From: a virus
Length of the DNA: 64,000 nucleotides
Strand: one strand, 5' to 3'
IMG/VR virus record: IMGVR_UViG_3300042505_001173
Location: 83,619 to 147,618 of that record
The notes beneath the pieces were generated by a model. That model searched no databases and was not told the DNA's origin. It worked only from the letters and a program-made list of their open reading frames with translations. Made by a program: the position numbers and the translations under genes. This document shows positions 61,942 through 64,000 of the stretch, piece after piece; position 1 is the stretch's first letter; each line of letters starts with the position of its first letter.

Positions 61942-63703
61942 CGTAGATCGCAGCAAAATTTATTTGTTTAAAGTTATTACGAATAGAGGAATACAACATA
62001 CCTAAATGGTTCGCAGTATACTCATTGTCGTTGAATTGTGTACAATGTTCACTCAAAATATTATCGAGTAACAATTTATCATTTAAATCAAATACATAGC
62101 TATTAGTATTATTTGCAAATTTTAAATATGCGTCAAATTTACCAGCTTTTATTATATCTAATCTAAAATCGTTATCATGGGTTAAAGTAATAACAAATAC
62201 AGGGTATGCTCGTTTTTGGGTATTAAGTTTTTCAACAATATCTGTAGTTAGGTAATCATCAATTGTAACTGTATCATCGTTATATGCTCGCTGTAATGTT
62301 TGGTGACTTTCTAACGATGGCATAAAAAACGGAAATTTATGTTTTTTATACCACTTGATGTATTGACTTTGATTTTTTAGATCTCTAAAACTTAATAAGA
62401 TTTTAGCGTCATCGTATGAGCATTTTGCTATATTTGTTCTACTAAGTGCTGAATGTAGGCCTTCCCATTGATTTAGTCTAGCTGCTCGGTTAACATAACC
62501 TACTAGTCCTGGACCTATCTTATTAGCTTCGCGGTACCAATCAGATATGTATCTGTAGTGCGTATATTTTGTTTTTTCAAATAATTCAGCAAATTGTTCG
62601 TGGTTATCGTCTACTTCAGTTAAACCTAAGAAATCACGCCATGATACCCAAGTTCCACGCAACCTGTAAAAACACTCAGGAGTCTTTGGAAAGTTACAAG
62701 GTAGTATTGGAAGTGAGAACCCAGATCGAGTAATAAACGGTTCAGGTGTACAATGTATAATATATCGTTCAAATTCAGCCTGGTTGGTAAACTTATATAA
62801 TTGAATGTACTCACATGCTTCTTCATATGTAAACGCTTGAGTAGGATCAAATTTAATATGTACACTATCTACGCGTTTTGTGCGTGGTTTCGAGTTGGTA
62901 TCTTCCGCGTTATGCATTGATAGGTAGCTATGAAGTGATATCCATTTATCTTTGTATATTAGTTTGGGTTTTGACGGTATAAATGTTGGTTTTCTGCGAA
63001 TAGTTTTACCGGTAGATGTGACAAACCATGGATCACCGGCCTTCTGATAATGAGAATATTCGATCCAATCGTAATAATCATTTATATTTGTAAATTTTAA
63101 TTTTTTTAAGTATTCTTTCGAAACTTCATATTGATAATACAACCTATTATGGTGAGTAATATAGGTTTCTGTATATTTTTTACCGTGTAGGTACTCTTTC
63201 CATGTAGTCCATTTTCTAAATAGAGTTTGCTTTGGTGTAGTTGGTAAACCTTGCGGTCTCTTAGGACATGAAATATTATTGAGGTTTACGTAATTTGGAT
63301 CGCCCGGTTTTTGTTTAGATGAGTGAAGACAATACATCAAATAATCATCTTGATTAGTGAATGCATATGCTTTTACAAAGCTAGAAGACTTTGCGTACGA
63401 CCAAATTGGGTACTTTTCAAGGTTATGCTCACTTTTACGTTTTGCACGTCTACCTAGAACATAATCGTGGATAGTGGTAAACGTTCTACCATAAACCGCT
63501 TCTGGACAATAAGGTAAAAAACTAGGTCTATGAGGACATTCTAGTCCTTTTCGGTTTACGAATAGCGGAGTATCTTCAGTCGCTGTACCACCGTAGTACC
63601 ACCAACGTCTAAAATCTGAAATTGAGTCAAATTTTAACGAGTTTATATACGCTTTTGCCTTTTCAAAAGACCAAAATCTACCATTAATTAATTCATCATC
63701 CAT
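61937..63703 (-). CDS. Protein of repeated W/Y-rich modules, phage-integrase-repeat-like (588 aa)
   Basis: At least four repeats of about 75-95 residues (near 10-85, 105-175, 190-265, 285-365) follow one plan: an aromatic helix with a Y...L.F.N..D/E pattern, a Pro-rich stretch (RKPTFIPSKPK), then a W-x-S/T-W-x-x-[FY]-L element (WTTWKEYLHG, WISLHSYLS, WVSWRDFLG). This resembles the repeat unit found in some phage-integrase-associated and algal proteins that may bind DNA. There are no tyrosine-recombinase catalytic residues, so it is not an integrase. It lies 40 bases upstream of the giant structural gene; whether it is virion-borne is unknown. Confidence 0.6.
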   Translation of the reverse strand: MDDELINGRFWSFEKAKAYINSLKFDSISDFRRWWYYGGTATEDTPLFVNRKGLECPHRPSFLPYCPEAVYGRTFTTIHDYVLGRRAKRKSEHNLEKYPIWSYAKSSSFVKAYAFTNQDDYLMYCLHSSKQKPGDPNYVNLNNISCPKRPQGLPTTPKQTLFRKWTTWKEYLHGKKYTETYITHHNRLYYQYEVSKEYLKKLKFTNINDYYDWIEYSHYQKAGDPWFVTSTGKTIRRKPTFIPSKPKLIYKDKWISLHSYLSMHNAEDTNSKPRTKRVDSVHIKFDPTQAFTYEEACEYIQLYKFTNQAEFERYIIHCTPEPFITRSGFSLPILPCNFPKTPECFYRLRGTWVSWRDFLGLTEVDDNHEQFAELFEKTKYTHYRYISDWYREANKIGPGLVGYVNRAARLNQWEGLHSALSRTNIAKCSYDDAKILLSFRDLKNQSQYIKWYKKHKFPFFMPSLESHQTLQRAYNDDTVTIDDYLTTDIVEKLNTQKRAYPVFVITLTHDNDFRLDIIKAGKFDAYLKFANNTNSYVFDLNDKLLLDNILSEHCTQFNDNEYTANHLGMLYSSIRNNFKQINFAAIYD

Positions 63704-63723
63704 TTCTGTACCTCATTAACATA

Positions 63724-63754
63724 GAAAAACCTAGGTACGTATTATACCTAGGTT
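63724..63754 (-). terminator. Intrinsic terminator
   Basis: AACCTAGGT pairs with ACCTAGGTT (63728-63754). On the minus strand the stem is followed by TTTTTCT. It ends the transcript of the partial gene at the window edge. Confidence 0.85.
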
Positions 63755-63782
63755 CTCTATATATTATCAAAAAAAGAAAAAA

Positions 63783-64000
63783 TTATTTTTCAATTTTTTT
63801 AACAGCTACCGGTTCTTTAACCGCTTCTTTAGCAGTTGTTTTTACTTCTTTTGTAGCTGCTTCAGTCCAATGTTGACCGTCTTTAGTATTGTAACCGCCT
63901 TTGTAACTACTGGCATTTTGTGAATCAGTGAAATAAATTTGACCGACAAATGTATTTCTTTCAACAAAAACCGGAACGTTGCCTGTTTTCAATACGAAAC
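63783..64000 (-). CDS. Partial hypothetical protein with Lys/Ala/Val-rich tail
   Basis: The frame stays open to the window edge (the codon at 63990-63992 is TTG and codons upstream of it are sense), so the N-terminus lies outside. The visible 70 or so residues have a strand-rich part (VPVFVERNTFVGQIYFTD, then SYKGGYNTKDGQHW) and a low-complexity Lys, Glu, Ala, Val tail ending KKIEK. No family is recognised. A strong terminator follows. Confidence 0.6.
   Translation of the reverse strand, partial: FVLKTGNVPVFVERNTFVGQIYFTDSQNASSYKGGYNTKDGQHWTEAATKEVKTTAKEAVKEPVAVKKIEK

Noticed and set aside
61937-63703. Reading this gene as a phage integrase
   Set aside because: Only the repeat resembles integrase-associated units; the Arg-His-Arg-Tyr catalytic set of tyrosine recombinases is not present, nor is a serine recombinase motif. 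No attachment site was recognised.
1-64000. CRISPR arrays, insertion sequences, homing endonucleases
   Set aside because: No regularly spaced direct repeats with unique spacers, no transposase motifs, and no GIY-YIG, HNH or LAGLIDADG protein were seen; the array at 2006-2580 has palindromic modules of variable sequence, not CRISPR repeats.

Overview
The window is part of an AT-rich genome of a large tailed phage (Caudoviricetes, contractile-tail, T4-like replication and late-transcription genes). Supporting genes are a gp43-type family B DNA polymerase, gp45-type clamp, gp41-type helicase, gp46/gp47 recombination nuclease, RNase H/FEN exonuclease, RuvC-like resolvase, gp55-type late sigma factor, DsbA-like protein, gp53-like baseplate wedge protein, both class I ribonucleotide reductase subunits, and very long structural genes. 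TATAAATA-type late promoters stand before many structural genes. Signal-peptide proteins, one of them an outer-membrane beta-barrel with a C-terminal Phe, point to a Gram-negative, probably gammaproteobacterial aquatic host (inference).

Layout. 1-6.2 kb (minus): a vWA protein, a non-coding RNA region, and the nrd operon. 6.6-9 kb (plus): a family A polymerase-like protein with two small genes. 9-13.5 kb (minus): nucleotidyltransferase-like protein, a DUF6321-like protein, a tRNA-like unit, a PAS/histidine kinase, HU, a parvulin and three tRNA or tRNA-like genes. 13.7-15.6 kb (plus): DinG/XPD-like helicase. 15.7-25 kb (plus): three fibre/adhesin genes sharing one N-terminal module. 25-32 kb (minus): helicase, resolvase, gp46, gp47, gp55. 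32-36.2 kb (plus): baseplate genes including a glucosaminidase. 36.2-43.4 kb (plus): DsbA-like protein, split polymerase, clamp, RNase H. 43.4-53 kb: a holin candidate, small genes, six structural genes on the minus strand, and a plus-strand cassette of exported/membrane proteins. 53-64 kb (minus): a 2670-residue structural protein and a repeat protein.

Three observations stand out. (1) The DNA polymerase is two genes joined at protein level by an apparent naturally split intein, inserted exactly in catalytic motif C (YGDTD|S), so neither half can polymerise alone. (2) At 10571-10684 (minus) a tRNA is encoded in circularly permuted order (T-arm, acceptor 3' strand, GAAA, acceptor 5' strand, D-arm), with its own sigma70-like promoter and intrinsic terminator. 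Rejoining gives a standard 73-nt tRNA body with anticodon loop AUCGGAA. (3) At 2006-2580 (minus) a tandem array of stem-loop modules carries the same ACAGCAA signature that flanks the permuted tRNA, in several cases with compensatory stem changes, also behind a 17-bp-spaced sigma70-like promoter.

Expression logic (inference): host-type promoters drive early genes and the small RNAs; gp55 with the clamp then reads TATAAATA promoters before structural genes and the envelope-protein cassette. All calls come from reading the sequence; no database search was run.
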